From the NCBI GenBank assembly GCA_903893565.1, contig CAITMU010000128.1, positions 1 to 46,700 on the forward strand: a DNA stretch of 46,700 bases, written 5' to 3'. The DNA is from an uncultured beta proteobacterium (lineage in GTDB: Bacteria > Pseudomonadota > Gammaproteobacteria > Burkholderiales > SG8-41). Below the pieces are notes generated by a model. That model ran no database searches. It worked only from the letters and a program-made list of their open reading frames with translations, and was not told the DNA's origin. A program made the position numbers and the translations under genes. This document shows, in pieces, positions 10,168 to 20,611 of the stretch. Positions within the stretch are counted from its first letter, which is position 1. Each line of letters opens with the position of its first letter.

Positions 10168-11508
10168 ATGAACGCCCCATCCACTCGTGTTGCCATTATC
10201 GGTGGGGGCTACGCGGGGATGGCAGCGGCCGTCAGTCTCGCGAAAGAGCGCATTCCGGTCACGGTGTTTGAGGCTGGGCCCGTCTTGGGCGGGCGCGCTC
10301 GTCGAATCGAATTCCAAGACCAAGCGCTCGATAACGGCCTGCATATATTGATCGGCGCCTATCACGAGACGCTACGACTGATACGTCTGGTCAATCCCTT
10401 AGGGGAAAAGGCCCTCTGGCGAACCCCCCTCCAATGGCACATGCATGAAGGATTTCAGATGCGTGCACCTAACCTACCCGCACCGATGCATTTAATCGCA
10501 GGATTATGTTTAGCCCAAGGGGTTAGCGTGACAGAACGCCTCAAAATGCTACTCATGATGAGAAAACTTCACCAATCCCGCTATCAGTGCGACTCAGCCC
10601 TCAGCGTCACCCAGTGGCTAAAAATCCACCAACAAGGCGAGCAACTCACCCGTGATCTATGGAACCCCCTTTGCGTGGCCGCCTTAAATACCCCTGCCGA
10701 CAAAGCCAGCGCACAGACCTTCGCCCATGTGCTGGGCGCCAGTTTGGGGCAAACCGCCTCCGACAGCGATCTACTCATCTCAAAGACGGATTTATCCGCC
10801 TTATTTCCAGAGCCCGCCGCCCAATTTATCCAACAACATTCAGGTCAAGTCTTCACCCACCACCGAATCGAACGCCTCGAGTGCCGCGGGCAAGATTTTT
10901 TTCTCCACTTTAAAGAAAAAAATGATCAAAAAGACCCCGCCCCCCATCAATTTTCACATGTCATTTGCGCCCTGGCTCCCCAGCAAGTGAATCGATTGTT
11001 ACCGGAAGTCCCATCGCTACAAGGCACTCGAGATCTCATCGAGGCCTTCGACTACCAACCCATCACCAGCGTCTATCTTCAATTTACCGCCCCCCTACCG
11101 GTGCGGCTACCCTGCCCCATGACCGGCCTGGTTCAGGGCCCTGCCCATTGGTTATTTGACCGACAAACGCTTTGTGGTCAAAAAGGGCTTATTGGCGCGG
11201 TGATCAGCGCCGAGGGCGCGCACGACCACTTAGCACAAGCAGCGCTGGCTCAAAGCGTACACGATCAAATCCAGTCCCATTGGGGCCCTCTACCGCCATT
11301 ACTGTGGCACAAAGTGGTTACCGAAAAGCGTGCCACCTTCAGTGCTGTGCCGAAATTGCAAAGACCGACGCAAAAAACCGAGTGGCCACATCTATGGCTA
11401 GCAGGAGACTACACGCAATCGCCCTACCCTGCGACGCTCGAGTCAGCTGTACAAAGTGGAATCGCTTGTGCTCAAGGGATACGACAATCGTTGTCCAGAG
11501 CGCTATAA
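10168..11508 (+). CDS. hpnE: HpnE, FAD-dependent hydroxysqualene dehydroxylase
   Basis: A 446-residue flavoprotein of the amine oxidase/phytoene desaturase type that reduces hydroxysqualene to squalene. The Rossmann FAD motif [12 protein letters not shown] is at residues 10-21, followed by [13 protein letters not shown]. The HpnE-like [15 protein letters not shown] comes next, and the C-terminal FAD-contact segment [23 protein letters not shown] closes the protein. It belongs functionally with hpnCD upstream; two unrelated genes separate them. ETF-QO begins 34 nt downstream in the same direction. Confidence 0.92.
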   Translation: MNAPSTRVAIIGGGYAGMAAAVSLAKERIPVTVFEAGPVLGGRARRIEFQDQALDNGLHILIGAYHETLRLIRLVNPLGEKALWRTPLQWHMHEGFQMRAPNLPAPMHLIAGLCLAQGVSVTERLKMLLMMRKLHQSRYQCDSALSVTQWLKIHQQGEQLTRDLWNPLCVAALNTPADKASAQTFAHVLGASLGQTASDSDLLISKTDLSALFPEPAAQFIQQHSGQVFTHHRIERLECRGQDFFLHFKEKNDQKDPAPHQFSHVICALAPQQVNRLLPEVPSLQGTRDLIEAFDYQPITSVYLQFTAPLPVRLPCPMTGLVQGPAHWLFDRQTLCGQKGLIGAVISAEGAHDHLAQAALAQSVHDQIQSHWGPLPPLLWHKVVTEKRATFSAVPKLQRPTQKTEWPHLWLAGDYTQSPYPATLESAVQSGIACAQGIRQSLSRAL

Positions 11509-11542
11509 TCGCATCACTAGGCCCATGAATCAGGAGCTCAAA

Positions 11543-13192
11543 GTGTCAGAACGTGAATCGATGGAATACGATGTCGTGATTGTTGGAGCAGGCCCAGCAG
11601 GGCTCTCCGCTGCTATTCGTCTTAAACAATTAGCCTCAGAAACGCTACAAGAAATCTCGGTTTGCGTCATAGAAAAGGGCTCCGAAGTGGGCGCTCATAT
11701 CTTATCGGGTGCCGTGATGGACCCTCGCGCCATTAATGAACTCATTCCGGATTGGAAAGCGCAGGGAGCGCCTTTACATACACCGGTGAGCGAGGACCAA
11801 TTTTTATTCTTAAGTGAAACCGGTAGCTTTAAGTTGCCCCAATTTTTGCTACCCGATTGCCTACAAAATCACGGTAACTATGTCGTGAGTCTCGGTAATG
11901 TCTGCCGTTGGCTCGGCCAGCAGGCAGAAGCGCTCGGCGTTGAAATATTTCCAGGCTTTGCCGCCGCCGAAGTGTTGTTTGATGAAAAGCAAACCGTGGT
12001 AGGAGTGGCCACTGGCGATGTGGGTATTGGGCGCGATGGCGCCCCCACCGAAGCGCATCAATCGGGCATGGAGCTACGCGCGAAATATACCCTTTTTGCC
12101 GAAGGCTGCCGGGGTCATCTGGGCAAACAACTGCAATCTCGCTTTGGTTTACGCGACGGCGCAGACCACCAACTCTACGGCATTGGTTTAAAAGAACTGT
12201 GGGAAATTAACCCCGAAAAACACAAACCCGGTCTGGTGATTCATACGGCGGGCTGGCCGCTTAAAAACGATACCTATGGGGGTTCTTTTTGCTACCACTT
12301 GGAAGACAATTTGGTTGCCGTGGGCTTTGTCGTCGGACTGGGTTATAGCAATCCTTATTTAAGTCCCTTTGAAGAATTTCAGCGATATAAAACCCACCCG
12401 GCTATTCGCACCTATCTCGAGGGGGGTAAGCGTATATCCTATGGAGCACGCGCTATTAATGCCGGCGGATTGCAGTCCCTGCCTAAGTTAACCTTTCCTG
12501 GGGGCTGCCTCATTGGAGACGATGCGGGCTTCCTCAATGCCTCAAGAATTAAAGGCAGCCACGCTGCCATCAAATCGGGGATGCTCGCCGCAGAAGCCGT
12601 TAGCGCGCATTTATTGCAAGGCCACGCAGGTGAAGAGCTTGTAGAGTATCCCAAAGCGTTTGAAAAAAGTTGGTTACACGAAGAGCTCCACAAAGCCAGA
12701 AATTTCAAGCCCCTCATGAGTCATGGACTGTGGCAGGGCACGGCTCTTTTTGGTATCGATCAAGTGCTGCTCAGAGGCAAAGCCCCTTGGACGCTCAAGC
12801 ATCATGGTCCCGATCACGAATCGTTAAAAAATAAAAAAGAATGTAAGCCGATTGTCTATCCCAAACCCGATGGAGTGATTAGTTTTGATCGACTCTCTTC
12901 CGTGTTTATATCGAACACCAATCACACGGAAAATCAGCCCATTCACCTCACGTTAAAAGATAGCAGTGTGCCCATCAACGTGAATCTTGAACTCTATGAC
13001 GCCCCCGAGCAGCGTTACTGCCCGGCCGGAGTCTACGAAATCGTACGAGACGACGATGGGCAAAACCCAAGACTGCAGATTAATTCCCAAAACTGCGTGC
13101 ACTGTAAAACCTGTGATATCAAGGATCCGACTCAAAATATCGTCTGGGTGACGCCAGAAGGCGGGGGTGGACCCAACTACCCGAATATGTAA
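11543..13192 (+). CDS. electron transfer flavoprotein-ubiquinone oxidoreductase
   Basis: About 549 residues. This membrane-associated FAD/4Fe-4S enzyme passes electrons from reduced ETF to ubiquinone. The FAD motif [16 protein letters not shown] follows the start. [18 protein letters not shown] is typical of the family. The C-terminal ferredoxin-like part has Cys in RYCPAGVYE and in [13 protein letters not shown], the four cluster ligands, and ends [13 protein letters not shown] at 11543 was chosen because AGGAG stands 6 nt before it; an in-frame ATG at 11525 is possible, and longer starts would overlap hpnE. It would serve EtfAB (22996-24677) and the acyl-CoA dehydrogenases of the cell. Confidence 0.95.
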   Translation: MSERESMEYDVVIVGAGPAGLSAAIRLKQLASETLQEISVCVIEKGSEVGAHILSGAVMDPRAINELIPDWKAQGAPLHTPVSEDQFLFLSETGSFKLPQFLLPDCLQNHGNYVVSLGNVCRWLGQQAEALGVEIFPGFAAAEVLFDEKQTVVGVATGDVGIGRDGAPTEAHQSGMELRAKYTLFAEGCRGHLGKQLQSRFGLRDGADHQLYGIGLKELWEINPEKHKPGLVIHTAGWPLKNDTYGGSFCYHLEDNLVAVGFVVGLGYSNPYLSPFEEFQRYKTHPAIRTYLEGGKRISYGARAINAGGLQSLPKLTFPGGCLIGDDAGFLNASRIKGSHAAIKSGMLAAEAVSAHLLQGHAGEELVEYPKAFEKSWLHEELHKARNFKPLMSHGLWQGTALFGIDQVLLRGKAPWTLKHHGPDHESLKNKKECKPIVYPKPDGVISFDRLSSVFISNTNHTENQPIHLTLKDSSVPINVNLELYDAPEQRYCPAGVYEIVRDDDGQNPRLQINSQNCVHCKTCDIKDPTQNIVWVTPEGGGGPNYPNM

Positions 13193-13233
13193 ACAAAGCC
13201 GCCTGCAACAGGGGCTCTCTAAGCCCTTAAAGA

Positions 13234-15621
13234 CTAGTTACGCAGCATCCGACCGGTTTTTAAGGTGAATTGGATGCGGGCTTGCGTTTTTTCGGTGGCC
13301 AGAAGTGCCCTAAAATGCTCCCGCTCTAAGTCCAATAAATACGATTCATCCACCCAACTACCACTGGCCTTATCCCCGGCGCACAAGACGTTGGCAAGGC
13401 TCGAGCCCACTCGATAATCGTGCGCAGAAATCTTTCCAGCCTCCTGTTGATTTTGTAGTTGAAGATCGAGTTTTTCCCAGAGCCGGCAACCGGCAACCCT
13501 AAATAATCCCGGAGAACGAGGGGGGCGATACCCCGACTCGGAAAGCGCTATGACTTGGCATTGCGCTACATGCAAGAGTTCGTAGCGGTTTAAAAGCACC
13601 GTATCGCAGGCACGCAAATAGCCCTGCAATCGCGCCTGCTCAGCACTTCGGCTGCGCTCAGCTTTCATAATGAGTTCAAAATGCCTTTCAATCAAAGCCG
13701 ATAAAGCCTCCTCATCGAGGACAGAGTGCTGGGACGCACTCTGTGCGGCCCGCAACACCCACTCCTTGCATCCACCGCCGGCGGGCAATAATCCCACCCC
13801 CGTTTCCACCAATCCCACCTGACTTTCCAAATGAGCCACCACTCGATCGCAATGCATTAAAAATTCACACCCCCCTCCTAAGGCCAGGCCCTCCACCGCC
13901 GCCACCGTTGGTATGTGGGCATATTTCAATGCTTGGGTCGTTTGTTGAAATAAATGAAGAAAGCTCTCCACACGATCCACACTCAGTGCCGAAGATTTTA
14001 AATCCGCTCCCGCAGAAAAAGGCTGTTGCGGTTGCCAAATCACTAAACCACGAAAGCTTTTCTCAGCCCTCGAAATGGCCTCTAACACACCGTCGAGAAC
14101 GGCTGGGTTGATGGCATTCAAGCGCGTCTTAAAACTCACAATGGCAATATCATCCTTCAGGTGCCAGCAACGCATCGCCTCGTTTTCAAAGACGGTCTGT
14201 CCATAGACCGGTGTCTCGCCCAACAGGCGCGCAGAAAAATATTGACGCTCATAAACCGGTAGACTCGAACGCGCCTGGAGGGCATCGGCCTTCACACTGT
14301 AAGAGCCCAAAGCGCCATGCACCCCCAATCGAGTCGGTTGTGTGGCCCACGAGGGCAAAGGCGCTTTGCCCATCGTTCTTCCTGCGCCAATATCCTCCCC
14401 AATCCATTGACTGATCATCTGCCAACCGGCCGACTGCCATATTTCAAAAGGACCGCGCTCCCAACCAAAACCCCAGCTCAGCGCAAAATCCACGTCCCGA
14501 GCATTATTGGCAATCTCCCCCAAATGAAAGGCACAGTAGTGAAACATGTCACGAAAAATCGCCCATAAAAATTGAGCTTGGGGGTGAGGATTGACCTGCA
14601 ATTGTTTAAAGCGCTCGCTCGGATCTGGAAGCTTGAGGATAGCCGCAATCGTCTCATCCACCACCGCCTGCGACACCCGATAAGCACGTGAAGCAACATC
14701 CCACACTTGTATATCCTGCCCCACTTTCTTATAAATGCCACAACGCGTTTTTTGTCCTAGAGCGCCGCTGGCCATCAACGCTTGCATCCAAGGGGGTAGA
14801 GTATAAAACGACCACCAAGGATCTGTCTCTAGGGCATCCTGCATCGTCTTAACGACATGCGAAAAAGTATCCAGACCCACCACATCCATGGTGCGAAAGG
14901 TCGCACTGCGGGGCCTTCCAATCAACGACCCGGTGAGAGCGTCGACCGTATCGAACCCCAACCCCAAACGCTCAGCGTGGTGTAGACACGCTAATAAAGA
15001 AAATATCCCCACTCGATTCGCAATGAAATTAGGCGTGTCCTTGGCGCGAACCACGCCCTTACCCAAAGTGGTGACCAAAAAAGCTTCGAGTTCATCCATC
15101 ATCTTAGGATTGGTTTTCTCGCAAGCAATTAACTCCACCAAGTGCATGTAGCGGGGTGGGTTAAAAAAATGTACCCCACAAAACCGATCCCTTAACGACT
15201 CTGGAAACGCTTGGGCTAAAGTATTAATCGACAGCCCCGAAGTGTTGGTCACAAATAATGTATGAGGACCTAGGTGGGGCGCGACCTTTTGATAGAGGGC
15301 CGCCTTCCAGTCCATGCGCTCCGAAATCGCTTCAATCACGAGGTCACAGTCTTTTAATCGCGGTAGGTGCTGATCATAATTAGCCACTTCAATCGCATCG
15401 GCCAAGGCAGGCGACACAAACGGGGTGGGCTCGAGTCGGCGAAGGTTATCCACCGCTTTAATCGCATTGGCATTGGGATCCCCCTCGGAGGAGGATGAGG
15501 GCAACTCAAATAATAGGGTCTTCACATTGGCATTGACCAGATGCGCTGCGATTTGCGCCCCCATCACCCCCGCGCCTAGCACTGCGACTTGACGCACTAA
15601 GAAAGGAATGGATTTAGACAT
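13234..15621 (-). CDS. 3-hydroxyacyl-CoA dehydrogenase/enoyl-CoA hydratase fusion (FadN-like order)
   Basis: A 795-residue bifunctional beta-oxidation enzyme. The NAD-binding 3-hydroxyacyl-CoA dehydrogenase part is N-terminal (AVLGAGVMGAQIAAH at about 13-27; NTSGLSIN and GVHFFNPPRYMHL; then KDTPNFIANRVG). The crotonase part is C-terminal (FSAGADLKSS; ALGGGCEF with its Glu; LVETGVGLLPAGGG with the second Glu). This order is opposite to FadB/FadJ and resembles FadN/YusL. A helical tail of roughly 100 residues follows. No thiolase or acyl-CoA dehydrogenase gene is next to it, but an acyl-CoA synthetase is, on the same strand. It is convergent with ETF-QO across a 41-nt gap. Confidence 0.93.
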   Translation of the reverse strand: MSKSIPFLVRQVAVLGAGVMGAQIAAHLVNANVKTLLFELPSSSSEGDPNANAIKAVDNLRRLEPTPFVSPALADAIEVANYDQHLPRLKDCDLVIEAISERMDWKAALYQKVAPHLGPHTLFVTNTSGLSINTLAQAFPESLRDRFCGVHFFNPPRYMHLVELIACEKTNPKMMDELEAFLVTTLGKGVVRAKDTPNFIANRVGIFSLLACLHHAERLGLGFDTVDALTGSLIGRPRSATFRTMDVVGLDTFSHVVKTMQDALETDPWWSFYTLPPWMQALMASGALGQKTRCGIYKKVGQDIQVWDVASRAYRVSQAVVDETIAAILKLPDPSERFKQLQVNPHPQAQFLWAIFRDMFHYCAFHLGEIANNARDVDFALSWGFGWERGPFEIWQSAGWQMISQWIGEDIGAGRTMGKAPLPSWATQPTRLGVHGALGSYSVKADALQARSSLPVYERQYFSARLLGETPVYGQTVFENEAMRCWHLKDDIAIVSFKTRLNAINPAVLDGVLEAISRAEKSFRGLVIWQPQQPFSAGADLKSSALSVDRVESFLHLFQQTTQALKYAHIPTVAAVEGLALGGGCEFLMHCDRVVAHLESQVGLVETGVGLLPAGGGCKEWVLRAAQSASQHSVLDEEALSALIERHFELIMKAERSRSAEQARLQGYLRACDTVLLNRYELLHVAQCQVIALSESGYRPPRSPGLFRVAGCRLWEKLDLQLQNQQEAGKISAHDYRVGSSLANVLCAGDKASGSWVDESYLLDLEREHFRALLATEKTQARIQFTLKTGRMLRN

Positions 15622-15815
15622 AAAAATTCCTATAAAAAAAAGAACCGCTTACGACAAAACCCATGCTCGCGATGAAGGCCATCGAGCGCAGATTAAGAAG
15701 CAAACACCCCCATGAGCGGGTCCAGAGTAACGGTTTGAAACAAGCACGCTGAAGCGCAAAGTCTCATTTTAGCCAATTCGGGGTTTTAGTCATACGAGTA
15801 TTGGGACTGTAAGGC

Positions 15816-17630
15816 TCAGCGATTACCGTAGAGCGCTTCGATCTGGGTGGCAAAAAGCGCAAAAACGTTTTGTCGCTTTATTTTTAAAGTCGGGGTCAGT
15901 AAATCATTTTCTACCGTCCACGCCTCAGGGCAGACAATCAATTGGCGAATCTGTGCATAGCTCGGAAAAGCTTTGAGCTGGGCACTGATTCGTTGCAAGA
16001 CGAAACGCTGCGCCTCCAACGACATCGATGCAGGGAGCATTCCAGAGGACCACCGTCTTTCGTTAAGGAGTCGAGTCCACTCGCTACTATTGAGCACCAC
16101 CAACGCACACAAATAGGGCTTCGCCTCTCCCACAATCATGACTTGATCAAATAAAGGATCGCCTAAGATAGCCTGCTCCATATCCCCAGGCGGCATTTTC
16201 TCCCCATTGGATAAAACAATAATTTCCTTGATTCGACCCGTGATATACACATGTCCCGAGGCGCCGAGGCGCGCCCGATCTCCCGAATGTAACCACCCCT
16301 CTTCATCCACCATGGCACGGGTAGCGGCCTCATTATTCCAGTAGCCCATCATCACATTAGGACCTTTGATAAGTAAGGCCTGGTCGGCACCAATTTTTAC
16401 TTCAACCCCCTCAAGCACTTGCCCGACGCTCTCCGGTATATTGTTATGGACTGCGTTAGCACACACCATGGGACTGGTTTCAGTCAAACCATAGCCTTGG
16501 ATCATCGGTAAGCCGATACCAATAAAGAAACGACTCACCGCTTCAGGCAGCGCCGCCCCGCCCGAGACCACGGCACGAATGCGTCCCCCAAAACGGGATA
16601 ACACGGGGCGCGACACCCAACGTCTTAACCCAGGCAGGGTAATAAATCCCATACGCCAGGGCCCGCGTTTTTGCTGCCACTCAAACCATTCCCAACCCAC
16701 CTTGACCGTCAATTCAAACAACCAGCGTTTAAAAAAAGGGGCTGAATCCAAACGTGCGCGAATCGAAGAACGAATGCGCTCATAAAATCGTGGCACACAA
16801 ATCAAGATCGTGGGGCGACAGGCTTTGAGGTCATCGAGTAAATGCGCAATCGAACGCGCGTAGACCACTTTCACCCCGCCCATCATGGTTAGGTAATAGC
16901 CACAGGTTCGCTCAAAGGCATGCGACAAAGGCAGAAAAGACAAAAATACATCCTCAGGCCCCACCTCCAATGTCGCTAAGCCTGCTGCCGCATTGGTTAA
17001 GATATTACGGTGGGAGAGCATCACCCCTTTAGGCCGACCCGTCGTTCCGGAGGTATAGATGAGGGTTGCCAGAGCGTGGCCCTCGTTCGAGCGTGCCCCC
17101 TGCGATCTGGGCGTTTGTGGCAACCACGCACTAAGGTCAGTGACCCTCGACTCCTTAGGCGAAAAAGAGGGGGGCAAGGGTTCGATCGTAATGATTTTTT
17201 GTAGATCACTGAACGATTCGCGCACCGAGTCTAGGCTTTGCCAGGCGGGCAGATCGGTCAGAAAGAGCATACGACAAGCGCAATCTTTAAGCACATAGGC
17301 CACATTGTCCGCCCGATCGCCCATATAAAGGGGAACCACCACCAAGCCCAAGCCTAGGGCTGCCTGATCACACAACACCCATTGAGGAGAGTTTCGTAAC
17401 ATCACAGCCACCCGATCCCCAGGCTTTAATCCTTCCCCTTCTAGCGCCTTTTGCCAACGCCGCACTTCATAGCCCATATGCTCCCACGTATATTGGCGCC
17501 AGTTTTTGTGCTCGACGTTAAAATCTTCATACGCAATCTGATACGGATTTCGGCGCACTCTTTCCCAAAAAAGCCCATCCAGCGTGATCGCCTCCTCAGG
17601 GGTAATGACGCAGGATCGGGAGGGCCTCAT
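15816..17630 (-). CDS. long-chain acyl-CoA synthetase (AMP-forming)
   Basis: About 604 residues of the FAA1/FadD15-type ANL adenylating family, which activates fatty acids with ATP and CoA. P-loop-like motif A3 is LIYTSGTTGRPKGVMLSH, A5 is GYGLTETSP, the Asp of A7 is in HSGDRARL, and A8 is ITGRIKEIIVLSNGEKMPP. The frame is open up to a TTG at 17699, but no SD is visible there; the ATG at 17630 gives a normal family length and is preferred. It lies upstream of the beta-oxidation fusion on the same strand, so both probably act on the same acyl chains. Confidence 0.9.
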   Translation of the reverse strand: MRPSRSCVITPEEAITLDGLFWERVRRNPYQIAYEDFNVEHKNWRQYTWEHMGYEVRRWQKALEGEGLKPGDRVAVMLRNSPQWVLCDQAALGLGLVVVPLYMGDRADNVAYVLKDCACRMLFLTDLPAWQSLDSVRESFSDLQKIITIEPLPPSFSPKESRVTDLSAWLPQTPRSQGARSNEGHALATLIYTSGTTGRPKGVMLSHRNILTNAAAGLATLEVGPEDVFLSFLPLSHAFERTCGYYLTMMGGVKVVYARSIAHLLDDLKACRPTILICVPRFYERIRSSIRARLDSAPFFKRWLFELTVKVGWEWFEWQQKRGPWRMGFITLPGLRRWVSRPVLSRFGGRIRAVVSGGAALPEAVSRFFIGIGLPMIQGYGLTETSPMVCANAVHNNIPESVGQVLEGVEVKIGADQALLIKGPNVMMGYWNNEAATRAMVDEEGWLHSGDRARLGASGHVYITGRIKEIIVLSNGEKMPPGDMEQAILGDPLFDQVMIVGEAKPYLCALVVLNSSEWTRLLNERRWSSGMLPASMSLEAQRFVLQRISAQLKAFPSYAQIRQLIVCPEAWTVENDLLTPTLKIKRQNVFALFATQIEALYGNR

Positions 17631-17718
17631 CAAATCAACACTCGACCGATGAAAGCCTTGATCAATAAAAAAAACATCATGGGTTAAAAAAATATTCAAA
17701 CATGAAAAGGCCTATAGA

Positions 17719-18516
17719 CTAAGGCAACTTCAGACTTCGAATGGCCTGCACGCGCTGTTTGCCAGCCGCCATCATTAACGCCCATTCATTGGCCGCGGAC
17801 ATAAATCGAGCCCCCATTTGAATCGCATATTCATAGTTTTTAGTATCAGCACCGGCCAGTCCACCGATACCGGCAATTTTGCCATTTTTACGACAAGCAC
17901 TCACCACGCGCTCAAAAGCGGCTTTAACCAGGGGGTGAGTGAGCTCTCCGACGACGCCCAAATCGGAAGAAAGATCGTTACTACCAATATGTAATATATC
18001 GATCCCCGGAACGGCTGCGATTTCTTCTACATTATCTAAGGCCGCCTGACTTTCAATCATACAAATTAACAAAGTATTGTCGTTAAGCACTTGGCGCGCC
18101 TCTTTCATCGGCACGGATTGATAGCCAAAATGGGCCCAACTGGAAGTGCCCGAACGGCGTCCAATGGGGGCATATTTACAAGCGGCCACCGCCTCTCGTG
18201 CATCGTCTGCGGTAGCCACATCCGGCACTACGATCCCTAAAGCGCCAGCATCCAACATACGCAAAGCCAAGCCATAGTCGCGCTCAGGGATACGCACAAT
18301 CGGGGTGACTCCCGAACCCAATGCGGCCACACACACCTGCGCCACATCCGACTCCGGTAGCGGGCTGTGTTGCATATCAAAGTAAATAGCATCAAATCCA
18401 CACGCATTGGCCGCCAGCGCAATATCCACCGTGCGTGAATGACGGATCATTAAGGCTAGTCCTAATTCACCTTTTTGTAGTCGCGCCGCCAAAGGGTTTA
18501 CCAGTTGCAAAGTCAT
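17719..18516 (-). CDS. HpcH/HpaI-family aldolase
   Basis: A 265-residue class II metal-dependent aldolase of the phosphoenolpyruvate/pyruvate TIM-barrel superfamily, which cleaves 2-keto-3-deoxy or 4-hydroxy-2-oxo acids to pyruvate plus an aldehyde. Visible features are FDAIYFDMQHSPL (base and substrate loop), PIVRIPERD, the metal ligand Glu in CMIESQAALDN and the second ligand Asp in HIGSNDLSSDLG. The length is typical. The substrate cannot be assigned. It is followed on the same strand by cytochrome b561, and no other gene of a defined pathway is adjacent. Confidence 0.88.
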   Translation of the reverse strand: MTLQLVNPLAARLQKGELGLALMIRHSRTVDIALAANACGFDAIYFDMQHSPLPESDVAQVCVAALGSGVTPIVRIPERDYGLALRMLDAGALGIVVPDVATADDAREAVAACKYAPIGRRSGTSSWAHFGYQSVPMKEARQVLNDNTLLICMIESQAALDNVEEIAAVPGIDILHIGSNDLSSDLGVVGELTHPLVKAAFERVVSACRKNGKIAGIGGLAGADTKNYEYAIQMGARFMSAANEWALMMAAGKQRVQAIRSLKLP

Positions 18517-18632
18517 TTTTAGGTCCTATCGATAAAAATATTGCGTTAAAAAACCGATCCACGAGAGGCATCAATGATGTGGAAAAGGCACGATGGCACT
18601 ATCCTGATTTCAAACGACAACCCAAGATAACC

Positions 18633-19193
18633 CTATCTTACCCGTTTCCCCGAATCCGATAATTGGGGCGAAACGGCTCTAGGCCACATACGAAAAAAAA
18701 CCTGATCTTTTTTGACAAAACGATGCCAAAGCGCCATCAAAGCATGCAGGCCGGCAAAGATCAACAAAGTGTTAGCCATCCAGCCATGCAGTTCAGTGAC
18801 CCACATTTTTAATTCTTTATTACCAGGGTCAAAAGCCGGGATTTTAAATAAATTAAAAATATTGTCCCCTCGTACCCACGTCGCCCAGATACCGAGAACT
18901 AAGACCACAAACATCAATAAATACAGCATATGATGCGCTCCTATGGCGAGCTTTCCTTGCACCCCCGTCATAGCAGGGGGTAATTTAGCACCACCTTTTC
19001 GTCGCCAACTGAATCGCAGGACCAGCAAAAACCACAATACCAATCCCAAAAGGATGTGGGTACTACGGGCACTCACACGAGGCAATCCACGAGGAAAGAA
19101 ATCAATCGTTTGTCCCAAACCCCATAATCCCAAAATGAGTAGCGCACAACTCCAGTGAAAAAATATGGTTTTCGAATCGTATTTTTCTGTCAA
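18633..19193 (-). CDS. cytochrome b561 (CybB-like)
   Basis: A 186-residue inner-membrane di-heme b-type cytochrome that carries electrons between quinol and other acceptors. Four hydrophobic segments are visible, starting near residues 12, 44, 88 and 138. Candidate heme ligands are His13 in FFHWSCALL, the His in THILLGLVLWF, the His pair in GAHHMLYLL and the His residues in ELHGWMANTLLIFAGLHAL. The length is normal for the family. It is separated by about 116 nt from the aldolase gene and is probably independent of it in function. Confidence 0.9.
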   Translation of the reverse strand: MTEKYDSKTIFFHWSCALLILGLWGLGQTIDFFPRGLPRVSARSTHILLGLVLWFLLVLRFSWRRKGGAKLPPAMTGVQGKLAIGAHHMLYLLMFVVLVLGIWATWVRGDNIFNLFKIPAFDPGNKELKMWVTELHGWMANTLLIFAGLHALMALWHRFVKKDQVFFRMWPRAVSPQLSDSGKRVR

Positions 19194-19524
19194 TTACATG
19201 ACCCCAAAAAGTCTACAAGGGAAACACAAAAGTGCATCGAGTCGCATCATAAGAAGGCGCTGGTCTGCTACCGAAACCTGCGAAACCTAAGATTAAGAAA
19301 GGTTTCACATTGAAGCCCAGATAAATAAAGACAAAGCCACCACTCATTTCCCACCATTTTAGCCCAAAAACAAGAAGGGCTTTCCCCCTGAGTCGGAACC
19401 ACTGGCATTAATCGAAGGTAAAAAGTCCCAATGGCTTACAATTTATCTTCTAGTCGTGGTGCTTAAAAAAACAGAAGAATATAATGAGCGTTTAATATGG
19501 GTGGCTTTTAAAATTAAAGTATTA
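19194..19524. other. 331-nt stretch without a gene
   Basis: This region divides the minus-strand cytochrome b561 gene from the plus-strand Bug gene, so it should hold divergent promoters. No convincing -35/-10 pair, RNA gene, repeat or terminator was seen. The last 69 bases are open in the frame of the following gene, but that upstream part encodes a charged stretch ahead of a clear signal peptide and was not counted as coding. Confidence 0.5.
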
Positions 19525-20535
19525 ATGAAATCACATTCTATTGGTCGATTGTTTTTATGGGTCATGTTCAGCATGGCCTTTAGTTTACCGCCTAGGGCCT
19601 GGGCCGTTTCGAAGTCCCCTGCCGGTCTTGCAGAACCCTACCCTCAACACCCAGTGCGCCTCGTGTGTCCTTTTCCTGCTGGAGGGGGCTCGGATGTCGT
19701 AGCCCGCACCATTGCCGAAAAACTCTCCTCACGCTGGGGCCAATCGGTCATTACCGATAACCGTAGTGGGGCCAGTGGCACCATTGGTACTGACATCGTG
19801 GCAAAAGCAGCCCCCGATGGTTACACCCTTTTACTATCCTCCTCCAGTGCCATTGCCGTCTATCCTGCCCTACAGGGAGTGGCATTTAAACAACTGGCCC
19901 AACAACTCACCCCCGTAGCCCTCATCAACCAAGTACCATTTTTACTGGTGGTGCATCCGGGGTTTACTGCAAAAAATATTACAGAACTCATACTCGCTGC
20001 CAAAGCAAAACCAGGACTCATTAACTACGCCTCTTCGGGTAACGGCTCCGCCTCGCACCTATCGATGGTGTTATTCGAGTCTTTAGCAGGAATCCAACTG
20101 AACCACATTCCCTATAAAGGCAGTAACCCCGCGGTGATCGATCTGGTCGGTGGGCAAGTGGCGGTGGGCTTTAACAATATCGTGCCAGCCTTACCCCATG
20201 TGCGCTCCGGTCGCCTCAGAGCGCTGGCGGTCAGTGGACCACAACGCTCTCATCTCATACCCGATATACCGACGGTTGCCGAATCAGGATTAAGCCGCTT
20301 TGAGGCTTTGCAATGGTATGGGGTGTTGGTACCCGCCAAAACGCCCTCACCACTAGTGACTCAATTAAACCAAGCCCTGAACGCGGTAATCGATATCGCT
20401 TCTGTGTCAAAGCAACTGGCTGAAGAAGGTGGCAACACGGTCCATTCCACAGCCACTGAGTTTTCAGTGCATATTCAAAAAGAAATATCAAAATGGACGA
20501 CCATCATTAAATCGAGCAAAATTCGTGCTGAATAG
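19525..20535 (+). CDS. Bug-type periplasmic receptor (TctC family)
   Basis: A 336-residue extracytoplasmic solute receptor. ATG at 19525 gives a proper signal peptide (MKSHSIGRLFLWVMFSMAF..., cleavage near ...RAWA), whereas an upstream start adds 23 charged residues. The mature part shows the family pattern: YPQHPVRLVCPFPAGGGSDVVAR, ITDNRSGASGTIGTDIVAKAAPDGYTL, the ligand loop NYASSGNGSASHL and HIPYKGSNPAVIDLVGGQV. Bug proteins bind carboxylates or other small acids for tripartite tricarboxylate transporters, but no TctAB genes are nearby. It precedes the selenoprotein gene by 76 nt on the same strand. The ligand is unknown. Confidence 0.93.
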   Translation: MKSHSIGRLFLWVMFSMAFSLPPRAWAVSKSPAGLAEPYPQHPVRLVCPFPAGGGSDVVARTIAEKLSSRWGQSVITDNRSGASGTIGTDIVAKAAPDGYTLLLSSSSAIAVYPALQGVAFKQLAQQLTPVALINQVPFLLVVHPGFTAKNITELILAAKAKPGLINYASSGNGSASHLSMVLFESLAGIQLNHIPYKGSNPAVIDLVGGQVAVGFNNIVPALPHVRSGRLRALAVSGPQRSHLIPDIPTVAESGLSRFEALQWYGVLVPAKTPSPLVTQLNQALNAVIDIASVSKQLAEEGGNTVHSTATEFSVHIQKEISKWTTIIKSSKIRAE

Positions 20536-20570
20536 TCACCTCTGAAGCCCTCTTCATACTGGCCTTACCC

Positions 20571-20582
20571 GTGTTCGAACAC
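20571..20582. promoter_or_regulatory. perfect 12-bp palindrome upstream of the selenoprotein gene
   Basis: GTGTTCGAACAC is fully self-complementary. It lies 29 nt before the selenoprotein ATG and 35 nt after the Bug stop codon. An AT-rich stretch (TTTTAAATATAT) follows it. It could be an operator over a promoter within the gap. No regulator is encoded next to it. Confidence 0.35.
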
Positions 20583-20611
20583 CCAAAACTCTTTTAAATA
20601 TATCAACCTTC

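Noticed and set aside
11456..11542. Longer N-terminus of ETF-QO overlapping the end of hpnE
   Set aside because: The extra residues do not match the family start, and a GTG with a well-spaced AGGAG lies at 11543.
13198..13228. Short GGGCT/AGCCC hairpin between convergent ETF-QO and the beta-oxidation gene as a terminator
   Set aside because: Only a 5-bp core stem and no real T-run; too weak to call.
17631..17699. TTG start for the long-chain acyl-CoA synthetase
   Set aside because: No ribosome site precedes it, and the ATG at 17630 already gives a normal family length.
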